Assembly (NCBI RefSeq): GCF_016919725.2
Contig: NZ_JAJERH010000001.1
Location: 62,001-126,000 of the forward strand
Reading direction: 5' to 3'
Length of the DNA stretch: 64,000 nucleotides
DNA from: Virgibacillus sp. AGTR
GTDB lineage: Bacteria > Bacillota > Bacilli > Bacillales > Amphibacillaceae
Every line of letters begins with the position of its first letter. Position 1 is the stretch's first letter. Below the pieces are notes generated by a model that did not search any database, had not been told where the DNA came from, and saw only the letters and a list, made by a program, of their open reading frames with translations. The position numbers and the translations under genes were made by a program. Shown here piece by piece: positions 17,127 through 26,262 of this stretch.

Positions 17127-17684
17127 CTAGTCTACGTCAATTTTTTGTATTTCTTGAAGCTCTTTCTCCCTAAAAACGAGCTTGTAGATTGCTGGCATTT
17201 CAAGCTTTTCCCAAAACGAAAAATCATAGCGACGATCAAAATAGTTCATGATGAGTACCATAATATTTCCATGTGTTCCAATTACAATATTCTCATTCTG
17301 ATGAATTTCCAATAGTTCAAAAATGGACTTAACTCCTCTATGTTGTGCCTCATAATTGGACTCACCACCTGTGAAAGCAAAATCATAATTGCCCCAAACC
17401 TTGGTAATGGCTGTTTGAAAATCCTTTACCGGTTTATCTGACAAAATCCGCTCTTTAACATTTTCAATCAGACCTATCGTTTTGTCCAACTGTCTAGCCG
17501 TCCCTTCAATAGTTTGAATAGCTCGTCGATAAGGGCTCGAATAGACATGGTGAATGTTTTCTTTTGTGAGTTTATCTGTTACTTGACTAGCAGCAATTAC
17601 ACCTTGTGCTGATAAGGTTCTATTGTACTCATCAGGTGTATACGTTGAATGAGCATGCCTTACCAAATAAATTGTTGTTACCAT
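17127..17684 (-). CDS. Histidine phosphatase family protein
   Basis: 185 residues from an ATG at 17684 preceded by GGAGG (7 nt). The phosphohistidine motif LVRHAHSTYT is at the N-terminus. SSPYRRAIQT supplies the second arginine, and IGTHGNIM the second catalytic His. It belongs to the branch 1 phosphoglycerate-mutase-like superfamily (small phosphatases). Substrate unknown. It lies 14 nt downstream of the nucleotidyltransferase-like gene and probably shares its mRNA. Confidence 0.88.
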   Translation of the reverse strand: MVTTIYLVRHAHSTYTPDEYNRTLSAQGVIAASQVTDKLTKENIHHVYSSPYRRAIQTIEGTARQLDKTIGLIENVKERILSDKPVKDFQTAITKVWGNYDFAFTGGESNYEAQHRGVKSIFELLEIHQNENIVIGTHGNIMVLIMNYFDRRYDFSFWEKLEMPAIYKLVFREKELQEIQKIDVD

Positions 17685-17701
17685 CAACTATCCTCCTTCC
17701 C

Positions 17702-18283
17702 TCATTTAGATTTCCAATTGCCATTAGCTTCTATCGTATTATCTAACACAGTTTGAATACGCTTCTTCATTTGCAAAGGTAAATTTTCTTCGATTGCAGC
17801 TAATAGAATACTAGGATAACAGATACCATTACCCAGGAAATAATTTTCTAATTGTTTTACTTTTCGCTCTCTTCCCGGGATTAACTGGTAGAGGATAAAC
17901 CAATCCTCTAATTTACAAAAAGGAACCTTTTTACCCTTGATTTGATGCTCAACAATAGAATTTTTGGTGAATGCATACGTATATACCCCATCTGAATGCC
18001 CGATCTTAAATTCACTCATTACATCTACTTCTAGCTGATCCACACAAAATTTAAAGAAATACGTAGTTAAAAAGGGATGTTTCTTTTGTACGTCCTTTTC
18101 TGTCCCAATACATCTCATAGCCCCCGTGAAAAGCTGTACCTCATTATCAGGAATGATTAAGTCTAAATCATGGACTTCATCTACAATGCCGTATTGATAT
18201 AAAAGTTGGGAACCCCCAATCCCCCATGTCCCTTTTGTTGCATTTAAAGTGTCGGTTATGTACATTACTAATGAAGAAATCAT
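17702..18283 (-). CDS. Nucleotidyltransferase-like protein
   Basis: 193 residues. GIGGSQLLYQYGI ... VHDLDLII resembles the G-[GS]-S-x9-DxD core of minimal nucleotidyltransferases, and a further acidic residue appears in QLEVDVMSEF. This is the pattern of uncharacterised nucleotidyltransferase-fold proteins rather than of a known antibiotic-resistance enzyme. GAGGAGG precedes the ATG. It is co-directional with the phosphatase gene (17 nt apart). Exact function not recognised. Confidence 0.65.
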   Translation of the reverse strand: MISSLVMYITDTLNATKGTWGIGGSQLLYQYGIVDEVHDLDLIIPDNEVQLFTGAMRCIGTEKDVQKKHPFLTTYFFKFCVDQLEVDVMSEFKIGHSDGVYTYAFTKNSIVEHQIKGKKVPFCKLEDWFILYQLIPGRERKVKQLENYFLGNGICYPSILLAAIEENLPLQMKKRIQTVLDNTIEANGNWKSK

Positions 18284-18955
18284 TCTGCACGCCTCCTCTT
18301 CGACTTATTATACCGAATCCATAATACTCTGACAAAAGAAACTCAACGCGTAACGTTTTATTTACGCTAAATTGATAGTAGTCCTCGAATAAGTAGGTAT
18401 CATCCTAGACGTGTACACAAAATTAAGACATTGAAAAACCGTTATACGTCGTGTATGAGAAGGATCGAAAAAACAGGTCGATGAAACGGCGAGCGGCTTT
18501 CTAATGAAGGTAAGTAGATCTACAGAACACGGAAGATTGTCTTCCCCTATATAAGATGGCGTTAGATAAGGGGGATTCTTTTCCGTATAAAGACAGAGAA
18601 TACTGGAGACTTCCGCATTCGTCCCACACACACAACAAAAGCGCAAGCACCCGATTAGAAACGTAGAGAGTTAACGGAGATAAAGGAATCACGGTGTGGT
18701 TGCGCGCGAACCGATGATGGCGTATCGTAGGGCAATTCGCGAGACTGCCTAGTTTCTAGACGCTGGAGCTTGACGCGGTTCAACACTCCCATAGTTATCC
18801 ATAGTGCTCAAATTTTATAGTTTCCTAGACAACAAAAAAAGCTTGTAGAAAACATAAAGGTTCTCTACAAGCTGCAAGGAACGTTCCTCTATGAACATTC
18901 CTTTTTCCATTTCATAATATGTGAACAAATTCACCATGTAATTGTTACCCATTCT
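18284..18955. repeat. Non-coding block with Bacillaceae-type dispersed repeat sequence
   Basis: About 670 nt without a credible gene. From about 18360 to 18790 the base composition rises above its neighbours. AAAAGCGCAAGCACCC at about 18636 and AGACGCTGGAGCTTGAC at about 18759 resemble the paired ends of repeats that are common between genes in Oceanobacillus/Virgibacillus-type genomes (recognised by eye, not by search). Frames inside it have no RBS, no plausible protein composition and overlap each other. The right edge holds the terminator described at 18833-18873. Confidence 0.5.
18833..18873 (-). terminator. Terminator of the YtkA-like lipoprotein gene
   Basis: Perfect 10-bp stem AGCTTGTAGA / TCTACAAGCT followed on the minus strand by a seven-T run. 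A second, smaller hairpin (GGAACGTTCC... GAACATTCC) facing the + strand follows at about 18878-18905. Confidence 0.85.
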
Positions 18956-19738
18956 TTATTTAGCTACTTCTATTTGATATTCCTCGTGTTCGTGTAAACC
19001 TTCATCATTTTCAACATGGATGATAGCATGATAAGTACCCTGTTCCCCAAAAGAATGGTTTGCAGTATATTCACCAGCCTTTTTCTCTTCTGCATCTACC
19101 CATTCATGTTTTTCTTCGCCTTCTTTCCATACCTCATAGCGCACAGCTGCTTGTTCAAGTGCTTGTTCATCCATCTGTAGATGAACGGTCATTTCCACAT
19201 CCTGATCTATTTTTACATTTTCTAGTTTATTAAAGTGCATGGAGAATCCTTCTGCATGTGTACCATGATCGTGCTCTCCTGAGTCATGTTCATGATTTTC
19301 AGCCTCCTGCTCCTCATGACTTTTGCCATCTCCAACTATTATTGCTTTTTTCGGCATGGTATGAAGCGCCCTTGCGGTAGTATGAGCATACATTTCATAT
19401 TCTCCGTCGTGATCAAATGTTGTTTCTGCAGTGTATGTACCATCTTGATTGTTTGTAGATTCAACTTTAATACTGTCATCTTTTTTGTCTTTTTCCCAGA
19501 TTTCGAAAACCACTTCTTCGGCATCTGTAACCTTTTCATCACCATAAGTCACTGTTGCTTTTAATTCCACCGGATCACCAGGATCAACTGTTTCAGGTAC
19601 TTCAAAATCTACATTTAATGACTTAACCTCTTCATCTTCAGCCTTTTTTGTCGTATCATCTTTTTCATTCTCGCCACAAGCGGCAAGAACCATCATCAAA
19701 ATCATTCCTAAAATCAGCAACAAATATTTCTTGTGCAT
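18956..19738 (-). CDS. YtkA/FixH-like copper-associated lipoprotein
   Basis: 260 residues from the ATG at 19738, preceded by AGAGGAG. A lipoprotein signal ends in LAAC (Cys21). Two tandem YtkA-like immunoglobulin-like domains follow (about 45-150 and 185-260), each with an A/Y-EVWEK...-type strand and G-x-Y-xA. They are joined by a His/Asp/Glu-rich linker (EHDSGEHDHGTHAEG) likely to bind metal. YtkA-like domains occur in proteins of copper handling and cytochrome oxidase assembly. It is 32 nt downstream of the HTH-NosL gene and near ctaG, supporting a role in copper delivery or sensing outside the cell. Confidence 0.85.
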   Translation of the reverse strand: MHKKYLLLILGMILMMVLAACGENEKDDTTKKAEDEEVKSLNVDFEVPETVDPGDPVELKATVTYGDEKVTDAEEVVFEIWEKDKKDDSIKVESTNNQDGTYTAETTFDHDGEYEMYAHTTARALHTMPKKAIIVGDGKSHEEQEAENHEHDSGEHDHGTHAEGFSMHFNKLENVKIDQDVEMTVHLQMDEQALEQAAVRYEVWKEGEEKHEWVDAEEKKAGEYTANHSFGEQGTYHAIIHVENDEGLHEHEEYQIEVAK

Positions 19739-19770
19739 CTGACATTCTCCTCTTTTAATGGACTCAAAGA

Positions 19771-20358
19771 CTAGTGCTTCCCACCACAAGTTGTATTACC
19801 ATTCATTTTTTCAAATAAAGCTTTTTTAGCTGCTTGGAAGGCATATACTTCCCCTCCAAAACCCTTGACAAATTTTTCGGCATGCTCTTTCCATTCAAAA
19901 GTTAAAACCTGCGGTTGACAGCATCCCATATGTAATGTTGTATCCATTACAAACCAAGCTGAGGGTGCACTTATAGTTGTCTGTCTAAAAAAGTCTGGGC
20001 AAATCGCTTGAATTACCTTATCTCCCAATTGTTGATGTCGCAATAATCCGCAGTGAGCACAGCAGGCCATTTCGATTTTATCATTAGATAAGATTAAACG
20101 ATAAGCTAGCCTATCATTATTTTTCCGGCTACAAAATACACAAGCATCATGACTAGTGTTCGTTTCCTGATGCTCCGTATGTACTAAAGAAATTCCTCCA
20201 AATGTTTTCTTAACAATCCCCTGATCTAATAGTCCCTTCACATCACGATGTATTGTCATTTCTGAGACACCAAATGTTTTACTTAATTCAGCTATTTTTA
20301 GATTCTTTTTTTCATAGATAAGTTTTTTTATGCGATTTTGACGCTCCAACGGCAGCAT
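19771..20358 (-). CDS. DeoR-type HTH regulator fused to a NosL-like copper-binding domain
   Basis: 195 residues. Residues 1-60 form a DeoR-type helix-turn-helix (LERQNRIKKLIYEKKNLKIA, then FGVSEMTIHRDVKGL). The rest is not the usual DeoR sugar-sensing domain. It has nine cysteines (73, 76, 99, 100, 103, 120, 146, 147, 191) and a NosL-like segment at about 133-180 (AWFVMD ... GCCQPQVLTFEWKEHAEKF ... GGEVYAF). NosL domains bind Cu(I). The architecture suggests a cytosolic copper- or thiol-responsive repressor. GGGGGGAGG precedes the ATG. It is co-directional with the YtkA-like lipoprotein and divergent from ctaG, so it may control both. Confidence 0.8.
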   Translation of the reverse strand: MLPLERQNRIKKLIYEKKNLKIAELSKTFGVSEMTIHRDVKGLLDQGIVKKTFGGISLVHTEHQETNTSHDACVFCSRKNNDRLAYRLILSNDKIEMACCAHCGLLRHQQLGDKVIQAICPDFFRQTTISAPSAWFVMDTTLHMGCCQPQVLTFEWKEHAEKFVKGFGGEVYAFQAAKKALFEKMNGNTTCGGKH

Positions 20359-20609
20359 TATTTACCTCCCCCCTTACATAACATCATTTAACATCTTATA
20401 ACAAAATATATCATGTGTAATCGGAATCATCAATGTAATTTCTTTGAATTATTTGTGAATAATTTATGTACTTTATGAATAGAATTATCTATTAGTCAAT
20501 TCACGAATTCATTGCAAACTTAACACATTCTACTATAGTTTTCCTTCCTTTATCTGTGAGTATTTGTTAATTTATAATAAATGCCTTACGAATCTAAAGG
20601 AGAGATAAA

Positions 20610-21407
20610 ATGAGTATCGAGATGTTACTTGTTGGCCAGCAGTGGAATATACCATTATTATGCGCACTCATATTAATAGTCATTGGATATATTCTATTAT
20701 TCATAAAGAAAAGGTTAACAATAAATACGAAGTCTCAGCCTATATTATTAATCTTCTCCCTATGCCTCTTCTATCTAACCATAGGTAGTCCATTATCAGC
20801 AATTAGCCATTTTAACTTTAGTTTTCATATGATTCAAATGAGTATCGTCTATTTTATTATCCCGCCGTTGTTTATACGAAGTAGTCCTAAACTACACGTC
20901 CGTACTAGGAATAGCTTTTTAGGTATCCAAATTCGACTAAACATGAAATTGCTAACGATATCAGCACTTCTCCTTTTTGCTATCTTATTTTTTCTGTATC
21001 ACTTACCTGTTGTCATGCAGTTTATATTCAAATACCCTATGATTCGTATACCATATTTAGTTGCACTTTTCATTTTAGCTTTTTTCATGTGGTGGCCATT
21101 AGCTAGTACCAAAGCTAAGATTTACTTTGACCAAAAGCAAAAGCGGAAATTCGTATTATTAAGTGCTATGATCCTAATGCCTGCATGTATGATATTTATT
21201 ATTAGTGCATTATTTAATGGGATGCATCATCCATTTCTAAATCATGTTATCACCCAACTATGTATTCCTCCAACAGTGGAGCAAACAAGTGTGGTACCTT
21301 TCTCTTTCGATACACGCATAGATCAAGGAATCGCAGGATTTTCGATGCTTGGAATTCACAAAATTGGGTTAAAGTTGTCCACTCATTTGAATAAGCACTG
21401 TAGTTAA
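20610..21407 (+). CDS. ctaG: CtaG-type cytochrome c oxidase assembly factor
   Basis: 265 residues, about six to seven membrane helices, of the Bacillus caa3_CtaG family (unrelated to the proteobacterial CtaG/Cox11). Family features are TIGSPLSAISHFNFSFHMIQM, PPLFIR, MWWPLAS and the late DQGIAGFSMLGIHK. AAAGGAGAG precedes the ATG. The family is needed for the CuA/CuB sites of caa3 oxidase. The C-terminal end is somewhat short, without a final long helix, but the DQ-G motif is intact. It is divergent from the HTH-NosL gene across 251 nt, which hold no other gene. Confidence 0.85.
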   Translation: MSIEMLLVGQQWNIPLLCALILIVIGYILLFIKKRLTINTKSQPILLIFSLCLFYLTIGSPLSAISHFNFSFHMIQMSIVYFIIPPLFIRSSPKLHVRTRNSFLGIQIRLNMKLLTISALLLFAILFFLYHLPVVMQFIFKYPMIRIPYLVALFILAFFMWWPLASTKAKIYFDQKQKRKFVLLSAMILMPACMIFIISALFNGMHHPFLNHVITQLCIPPTVEQTSVVPFSFDTRIDQGIAGFSMLGIHKIGLKLSTHLNKHCS

Positions 21408-21569
21408 TCAAATCCCATCGCTTCATTGTTGCCCTACCATCTCTGCTTAAACCTATGGAACTGGTTTTCCTAACAATGTCGGTCTCTCTACAATTTCGAA
21501 CAATGTTGACATTAGGTGTCATATTTAACCGTTACACTAACAGTATATCAATTTGAAAGGAGTAATAAG

Positions 21570-22436
21570 ATGGGAAATTTGACAGGGAAAGTTGCCATTG
21601 TTGCTGGCGGAACAAGAGGAGCAGGACGTGGTATTGCTATCCAGTTAGGGGAAGCAGGAGCTACAGTTTATGTAACAGGAAGGACTACGAATAACCATAC
21701 TTCACCTATGCAACGATCAGAAACTATCGAGCAAACAGCAGCGTTAGTTAGCCAAGCGGGTGGCTGCGGCATCGCTGTTAAAACTGATCATACAAAGGAA
21801 AAACAAGTCAAATCCTTATTTCAAAGAATTGAACATGAACAGGGTCAACTGGACATTCTTGTGAATGACATTTGGGGCGGAGATCCGTTAACAGAATGGG
21901 GGAAAACTATAGGAGATCATGATTTGTCCGATGGGTTACAGTTGCTGCAACAAGCAGTACAATCACATATTATTACTTCACATTATGCTATTCCACTATT
22001 AAAGAAAGCATCTCAAGGAATAATGATCGAAATCACTGATGGGACAGATTATTCCTATCGAGGGAACTTCTATTATAGTCTAGCTAAGATCTCAAACATT
22101 CATATGGCACAAGCGATGGCCACTGACTTAAAGGAAGATTCGATTATAGCACTGGCTGTTACTCCAGGGTTTCTGCGCTCCGAGGCAATGCTAGATTTAT
22201 TTCAGGTTACGGAAGATAATTGGCAGGATGGTGTTAAAAGCGATAAACACTTTATAGCATCTGAAACACCTTTTTACATCGGTAAAGCGATTAGGCATTT
22301 AGCAACAGATCCTGATGTTGGTCGTTTTTCGGGTAAAACACTATCTACCTGGCAATTATCCGATATTTACAATTTTACGGACAGGGATGGCAGTAAACCA
22401 CATTGGGGTAACTATTATCATAAGCATATAAAATGA
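21570..22436 (+). CDS. Short-chain dehydrogenase/reductase (SDR)
   Basis: 288 residues from the ATG at 21570, which has GAAAGGAG upstream; an ATG at 21516 would add an unrelated head. The cofactor motif is AIVAGGTRGAGRGIA, an NAD(P)-type TGxxxGxG variant. LVNDIWGG replaces the usual NNAG, and the catalytic Tyr/Lys appear in YYSLAKISN; the Ser is seen in ITDGTDYSYRG only weakly. The size and the LVNDIWGGD motif fit an uncharacterised SDR subgroup common in Gram-positives. A repeat copy and a strong terminator follow. Confidence 0.85.
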   Translation: MGNLTGKVAIVAGGTRGAGRGIAIQLGEAGATVYVTGRTTNNHTSPMQRSETIEQTAALVSQAGGCGIAVKTDHTKEKQVKSLFQRIEHEQGQLDILVNDIWGGDPLTEWGKTIGDHDLSDGLQLLQQAVQSHIITSHYAIPLLKKASQGIMIEITDGTDYSYRGNFYYSLAKISNIHMAQAMATDLKEDSIIALAVTPGFLRSEAMLDLFQVTEDNWQDGVKSDKHFIASETPFYIGKAIRHLATDPDVGRFSGKTLSTWQLSDIYNFTDRDGSKPHWGNYYHKHIK

Positions 22437-22439
22437 TAA

Positions 22440-22491
22440 GGGGAAACTTCAATCAATGGAAGTATTACTGCCAGTTATATGCGGATAAAAA
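22440..22491 (+). repeat. Dispersed intergenic repeat family 1, copy B (short)
   Basis: GGGAAACTTCAATC joined directly to TTACTGCCAGTTATATGCGG: the two ends of the family without the central hairpin region, consistent with an internal deletion. It lies directly after the SDR gene. Confidence 0.65.
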
Positions 22492-22527
22492 TGCCAAGCT
22501 AGTAGTTAACTACTGGTTTGGCATTTT
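22487..22527. terminator. Bidirectional terminator after the SDR gene
   Basis: A nearly perfect 40-bp palindrome, AAAATGCCAA ... TTGGCATTTT, with AGTAGTT/AACTACT at its centre and A/T runs on both sides. Confidence 0.85.
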
Positions 22528-22531
22528 AGCA

Positions 22532-22561
22532 TGAATAAACTTTGCTAATATCCTCACAATA
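22532..22561 (+). promoter_or_regulatory. Sigma-G-like promoter of the germination operon
   Basis: TGAATA at 22532-22537, 17-nt spacer, CACAATA at 22555-22561 (five of seven to CATACTA). The first gene starts 37 nt downstream. GerA-family operons are sigma-G controlled in B. subtilis, which supports this reading. Confidence 0.55.
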
Positions 22562-22597
22562 TGATTATCATCATTAACACGGGTTGGGGGATTATAG

Positions 22598-23688
22598 ATG
22601 GGTAATATTACAATTTCACAATTAATGGCTATTTTCTTGTTAAGCACAGGCTTAAGCAACCATGTTATTGTGATACCAATCTTAATTAACGCGACTGGCC
22701 GAGACGCTTGGATTAGTGTGCTAATTGGTTATAGCCTCCTTCTAGCCCTTTCCCATTGTTCCTTTATGTTACAAAGCAGTTTCAAGATCAATCGCTATTT
22801 CAATGGTTATCTTCTACCTATTCTAAAACGCTAAGTTATGGTATTGCTGTTTTAATTGTTATATTTCTTCTAATTATGGGCTGGATAACCTTAAAGGAAA
22901 CCGTTATGTGGACAGATGAAACGTATTTGTTTTTTACACCAATCCTTGTTATCACCTTGTTTACTTTAGGCGCATCGCTCTATATATCTTATTGTAAGCT
23001 AAACGTTATTGGTATCTGCGCAGGCGTTCTGCTACCTCTAGTAATTCTTTTCGGTATGTTCGTAGCAATTGGTACTATTCCCGATAAAAACTACCGACTT
23101 GTGGCACCAGTACTGGTTGAAAATGGATGGGGAGACGTCCTCCACGGTGCTTTGTTCGCATTTGGTTCCGTTATTGAATTATTTTTATTGTATTTACTTC
23201 AACATCAGGTTACAAAATCAATCCAATTCAAGCATTTAGTTTTTCTTATCTTATTTTTATCTATCTTAACTACCGGCCCCTTACTTGGGACAATAGCTAC
23301 TTTTGGCGTTGAAGAGGCAGCAAAAATTCGTTATCCAGCCTTTTTTCAATGGAGAATTGTTGGTATTGGAAACTATTTTAACCATCTGGATTTTTTATCT
23401 ATTTACCAATGGTTATCTGGCGCTTTTATCCGTTTAGCTATCATCTTATATCTCATTACCCAAGCCTTTAACATTACTAATAAAAAGAAACGGCTATTTA
23501 TACAAGCTTTTATCTGCTTCATCTATTTACTGTTTATGTTAGCCCCTATTTCGGATGAGGCATTTTTGAAGTTTTTATCTAACTATTATTACTTGGGAAG
23601 CAGTATCTTTGGTGTTGTAATCACTTGCACGATCGCACTCCTGATTAAATTATCGAAGAATAGGATGTCTATACATGCGAAAAAATAA
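22598..23688 (+). pseudogene. GerA-family germinant receptor B subunit (permease-like), frameshifted
   Basis: Two overlapping frames make one GerAB/GerKB-type spore permease of about 363 residues. The first frame (from ATG 22598, RBS GGGGG) gives the first two helices up to LLLALSHCSF and then leaves the family pattern. The second frame resumes as LFLYVTKQFQDQSLFQW and continues through about eight helices to 23688. Adding one T in the TTT at 22749-22751 joins them as LLALFPLFLYVTK. The family belongs to the APC superfamily and forms the ligand-binding membrane subunit of germinant receptors. The A-subunit gene overlaps its end by 14 nt. The break is either a real mutation or a base-calling error. 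Confidence 0.85.
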
Positions 23689-25132
23689 AAAGCAATCAAA
23701 AGAAAACTATATACGAGACTTATTTCGAGATTCTTCGGATGTCTCCATTGAAAACCATCTCTTATATAATCCAAAGCAAAAAGAACCGATGTTAGTGATT
23801 TACTGCAACGGTATGATTGAACATAGTTTATTAATAAACAGTATTTTACCTGAAATACAAGAAAATTATTATCATAATGGTCTAAAGGGTGTAGAACATA
23901 TAAACTGCTCAAAAAAAATAAAGTGGTCTAAAGATGAGGTCAATATCGGTCAAACCCTTCCAGAAAAAATATTTAACGGCTATTCAGCATTCATAATATC
24001 AGACCATATTTATTTCTTTGATACTTCGAATCCACCAAAGCGTTCACCTGAAGAGTCGAATGCAGAAGTATCTTTACGTGGACCTAGAGATGCATTTATT
24101 GAGGACATAAGCTCTAACGTAGCACTAGTTCGCAAGCGCTTAAAGACCAACTCGCTTACTTCAAAATCATTTGTAATCGGAAAAAGAAGTAATACGAAGG
24201 TAGAATTAGTTTATTTTAGCGATATCCAAAATAAAGATATGATAAATGAAGTTACAAAAAGGCTCAATCATATAGATATTGATATCTTGTTAAGTGATAA
24301 TCAGTTATTAGGTATTCTTGGTGAATCTCATTATTCCTTATTTCCCCTTATGCAATCAATATCTCATCCAGATGGTGTTGTAAGTAGCTTAGCAAGAGGT
24401 AGGTTCGCCATTTTTATTGATAATGTACCAAATGTAATTATTGCTCCTGGCAACTTAGGATTATTTTTAAATACTTCTGAGGATGAGCATACACCGTATT
24501 ATTATGCTACGTTTGAATTGTTTCTTAGACTTGTTGGGTTTATGGTGTCTATCTTCTTACCAGCTTTTTGGGTATCGCTATCTGCTTATAATGTTGACCA
24601 GATACCATTTCCACTATTAGCTACAATTGCTGCTTCAAGATTAGGTATTCCATTCAATACGACAGTAGAGTTACTCTTAATGCTTGGATTATTTGAATTA
24701 TTTAGAGAAGCAGGAGTAAGATTACCGAAACCAGTTGGTCAAACCGTAGCCGTAGTAGGTGGTCTCATCGTAGGAGATGCAGCCATTCGTGCCGGTTTAA
24801 CCTCTCCAACGATGCTAGTTATTTCATCTATTACGGCAGTTGCTACGTTTACATTAGGAAATCAGGCACTCTTTGGCACTGTTTCCATAATTAGAATCGG
24901 ATCGATTCTTCTATCATCCTTATTTGGTATGTTTGGATTTTTCATTAGTGTTTTCCTTACACTTGGCTACCTTGCAAAACTCGAATCATTTGGTGTTCCT
25001 TATTTAAGCCCAGTTTCTCCTTTCTCTAAAAAAGATTTTGTGAAAGCCGTCGTAAAAGACCCTGTTGTTAAACAAAATGAACGAGCATTAATTTTGGATA
25101 CGAATGATGCAGACAGGCAGGCTGATAAATAA
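23675..25132 (+). CDS. GerA-family germinant receptor A subunit
   Basis: 485 residues. A hydrophilic N-terminal half (about 1-270) is followed by about four to five membrane helices and a hydrophilic tail, the GerAA/GerKA/SpoVAF layout. Family motifs visible: VRKRLKTNSL, SLARGRFAIFIDN, PAFWVSLSAYN, REAGVRLPKPVGQTVA and GGLIVGDAAIRAGL. It overlaps the B-subunit gene by 14 nt and the C-subunit start by TAATG, so the three are translationally coupled. The order B-A-C differs from the common A-B-C. The protein sits in the spore inner membrane and helps signal germinant binding. Confidence 0.93.
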   Translation: MRKNKKQSKENYIRDLFRDSSDVSIENHLLYNPKQKEPMLVIYCNGMIEHSLLINSILPEIQENYYHNGLKGVEHINCSKKIKWSKDEVNIGQTLPEKIFNGYSAFIISDHIYFFDTSNPPKRSPEESNAEVSLRGPRDAFIEDISSNVALVRKRLKTNSLTSKSFVIGKRSNTKVELVYFSDIQNKDMINEVTKRLNHIDIDILLSDNQLLGILGESHYSLFPLMQSISHPDGVVSSLARGRFAIFIDNVPNVIIAPGNLGLFLNTSEDEHTPYYYATFELFLRLVGFMVSIFLPAFWVSLSAYNVDQIPFPLLATIAASRLGIPFNTTVELLLMLGLFELFREAGVRLPKPVGQTVAVVGGLIVGDAAIRAGLTSPTMLVISSITAVATFTLGNQALFGTVSIIRIGSILLSSLFGMFGFFISVFLTLGYLAKLESFGVPYLSPVSPFSKKDFVKAVVKDPVVKQNERALILDTNDADRQADK

Positions 25133-26262
25133 TGAAGCGTATCAAAAAATTACTTTTAATTAGTTTCTTATTACTTGTTTTAAGTGGTTGTTGGGATGAA
25201 AAAGAAATTGGCGAGGTTAATTACGCAACCGCTATGGCAATTGACTATCAAGATGAAAACTATATTATTTATGTGCAAATTTTAGACTTTTCCAATGTAG
25301 CAAAGCAAGATGTTAATAAACCCGCTCAGCAAGTTCCTCTTTACATTGGTAGGGCTAAAGGGAAAACAGTTAATGATGCTGTTAATAATTTATATCATAC
25401 GTCACAGCAAATGATTAATTGGGCACATGTTGGTGCTGTTATTTATACGCAATCTGTAATTGAGAAAGGAGTTACGCGTGCGGAGCAGTCATTACGAAAA
25501 AACGGGCAATTTCGTTACACTCCTTGGATGTTTGGAACAAAAGAATCGATTGACGATATCCTAAGTGCTACAGGATTTTTTCAACTACCACCTGTCTACA
25601 CCATTTTATATAAGCCCACGGATACGTATACTATTAACTCCTACATTAGGCCGATCCGCATGCATAAATTTGTTTCCATCTACAAAGAGCCTGGAGGAAC
25701 GGCATTATTACCTGCTCTTTCTATCGATGAAACAGATTGGAAGGAATCTGTCGTAGAACCTAAGCCTAAAAAGACATTAAAGGTGAATGGTGTATTTCCC
25801 ATTCATAATGGGAAGGGCAAGGAATGGTTATCCCATGATGAACTACCAGGACTTCGCTGGACCAATAATGATACGAAAAATACAACAATAGATGTTGTAG
25901 AAGATGATCAAATTAAAGGAACAGTTCGAATTATGAAGCCCCATGTGGAATTTAGTGTAGAGAAAAAGGGAAGCGATTTTCAATTTTCCATCCATGTGAA
26001 AGCTGTAGGGTCACTTTCTGACATGGAGGAGCAACTTTCAGTCAAGAAAATTGAAAAATTAGTAAAGAAACAAATAAAAAAAGAAATAACCGAAACATAC
26101 TTAAATGGTATTAATAAAGGAGTTGACGTATATAACATTAAGAATAAGCTATTCCATCAACGAGTTAAACCAAAAGATTTAGCCAAGTATCCATTAAAAG
26201 CTGAATCACTTCATAAGATTACGGTTGATTTCCATCTAGAGACAAAGGGAGTATATGAATAA
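25132..26262 (+). CDS. GerA-family germinant receptor C subunit (lipoprotein)
   Basis: 376 residues with a lipoprotein signal ending LSGC (Cys20), followed by WDEKEIGEVNYATAMAIDY, typical of GerAC/GerKC. Three domains are expected over residues 25-370; the C-terminal domain ends in KITVDFHLETKG. It starts inside the A-subunit stop codon (TAATG). The C subunit is anchored to the outer face of the spore inner membrane and is required for receptor function. No further gene follows in the operon. Confidence 0.93.
   Translation: MKRIKKLLLISFLLLVLSGCWDEKEIGEVNYATAMAIDYQDENYIIYVQILDFSNVAKQDVNKPAQQVPLYIGRAKGKTVNDAVNNLYHTSQQMINWAHVGAVIYTQSVIEKGVTRAEQSLRKNGQFRYTPWMFGTKESIDDILSATGFFQLPPVYTILYKPTDTYTINSYIRPIRMHKFVSIYKEPGGTALLPALSIDETDWKESVVEPKPKKTLKVNGVFPIHNGKGKEWLSHDELPGLRWTNNDTKNTTIDVVEDDQIKGTVRIMKPHVEFSVEKKGSDFQFSIHVKAVGSLSDMEEQLSVKKIEKLVKKQIKKEITETYLNGINKGVDVYNIKNKLFHQRVKPKDLAKYPLKAESLHKITVDFHLETKGVYE

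Noticed and set aside
18362-18692. Minus-strand frames of 63 and 94 codons in the non-coding block
   Set aside because: They overlap in different frames, have no RBS and an unlikely composition; the region matches repeat DNA better.
21250-21522. Minus-strand frame opposite the end of ctaG
   Set aside because: Shadow of ctaG with no RBS and no family features.
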